From Insolitispirillum peregrinum (lineage in GTDB: Bacteria; Pseudomonadota; Alphaproteobacteria; Rhodospirillales; Rhodospirillaceae): DNA of 23,017 nt. The translations under genes and the position numbers were made by a program. This document shows positions 22,841 through 23,017 of this stretch, piece after piece. Position 1 is the stretch's first letter; every line of letters begins with the position of its first letter. Where the stretch lies: assembly GCF_042665255.1 (NCBI RefSeq), contig NZ_JBHTCD010000050.1; one strand, given 5' to 3'. The notes under the pieces are model-generated. The model saw nothing but the letters and a program-made list of their open reading frames with translations, did no database searches and was not told the origin of the DNA.

Positions 22841-23017
22841 TACCAATGGCCGAAACGACTAACTCTTGTTAACGAGCTTGCGCTTGGAGCCTCTGCGTGA
22901 TTCGCTCTATCTTGTAGCGTTTCACGGAGGGGACTATGCCGCCAGCAGTGACTGTGACGCGGACGGGGTATACAGCAGCCGATCTTCGGCGCGAGGCAGG
23001 GCGGTCGCGGGATGGGA
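22841..23017 (+). mobile_element. IS630-family element, left part, cut by the window edge
   Basis: The left boundary is placed at the TA of 22841-22842, because IS630/Tc1 elements insert at TA and the class A repeat stops there. The terminal inverted repeat cannot be confirmed without the other end. Transposase coding starts at 22936. Confidence 0.55.
22936..23017 (+). CDS. IS630-like transposase, N-terminal fragment (runs off the window)
   Basis: GGAGG stands five bases before the ATG. The 27 visible codons begin MPPAVTVTRTGYTAADLRRE and continue AGRSRDG. This matches the start of IS630-family helix-turn-helix transposases, in which an LRR-x-A-x-R-S-x-D motif precedes the RRLLALA helix. The catalytic DDE part lies beyond the window. 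Intactness cannot be judged. Confidence 0.65.
   Translation, partial: MPPAVTVTRTGYTAADLRREAGRSRDG

Overview
The window looks like a chromosomal segment of a GC-rich alphaproteobacterium, most likely a Rhodospirillales-type organism. Supporting signs are the strong G/C third-position bias, several GTG starts with good Shine-Dalgarno sites, alphaproteobacterial-type HolC, GlmU and GlmS, an encoded-CCA tRNA-Val, and interspersed intergenic palindromes built around an AAAACCGGTTCCCAC-like core, a type I recall from rhizobial genomes. Genus and species cannot be fixed from the sequence alone.

Layout. 1-281: non-coding, with a perfect 34-bp palindrome and a palindromic repeat. 282-2516 (minus): an OmpR-type response regulator followed by its histidine kinase. 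2517-3102: a structured intergenic stretch carrying a good sigma70-type promoter for a plus-strand RhlE-like DEAD-box helicase (3103-5508), which has a very long repetitive C-terminal tail and a terminator. 5553-5850: a cluster of intergenic repeats. 5848-7469 (minus): a metal-uptake pair, a periplasmic DUF1007 protein and a NicO-type permease, resembling ZevAB. 7657-8142: holC (DNA polymerase III chi). 8515-10224: a large conserved-looking protein of unknown function with its own terminator. 10560-12626: a soluble FIST-domain chemoreceptor. 12963-13172: a cold-shock protein with a leader promoter and a strong terminator. 13320-13582: more intergenic repeats.

13613-16958 is a regulatory module. 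A MipA/OmpV outer-membrane protein is divergent from a second OmpR-type regulator and histidine kinase. Between the regulator and the intact kinase lies the wreck of a tandem duplication: a truncated kinase N-terminus joined to fragments of a second regulator gene. 16992-17609 (minus) is a TetR repressor divergent from a RidA-like protein (17882-18280), with a clear inverted-repeat operator between them.

18358-18588 (minus) holds two identical tRNA-Val(CAC) genes behind a plausible promoter. 18729-19406 (minus) is gph (phosphoglycolate phosphatase). Divergent from it is the amino-sugar pair glmU-glmS (19519-22751), which makes UDP-GlcNAc for peptidoglycan and LPS. The window ends in a repeat copy apparently interrupted by the left end of an IS630-like element (22841 onward).

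I see no CRISPR array, prophage or obvious defence island. The most unusual items are the collapsed two-component duplication, the mosaic repeat family (copies of which supply stop codons to neighbouring genes), the FIST chemoreceptor, the uncharacterised 569-residue protein and the repetitive helicase tail.
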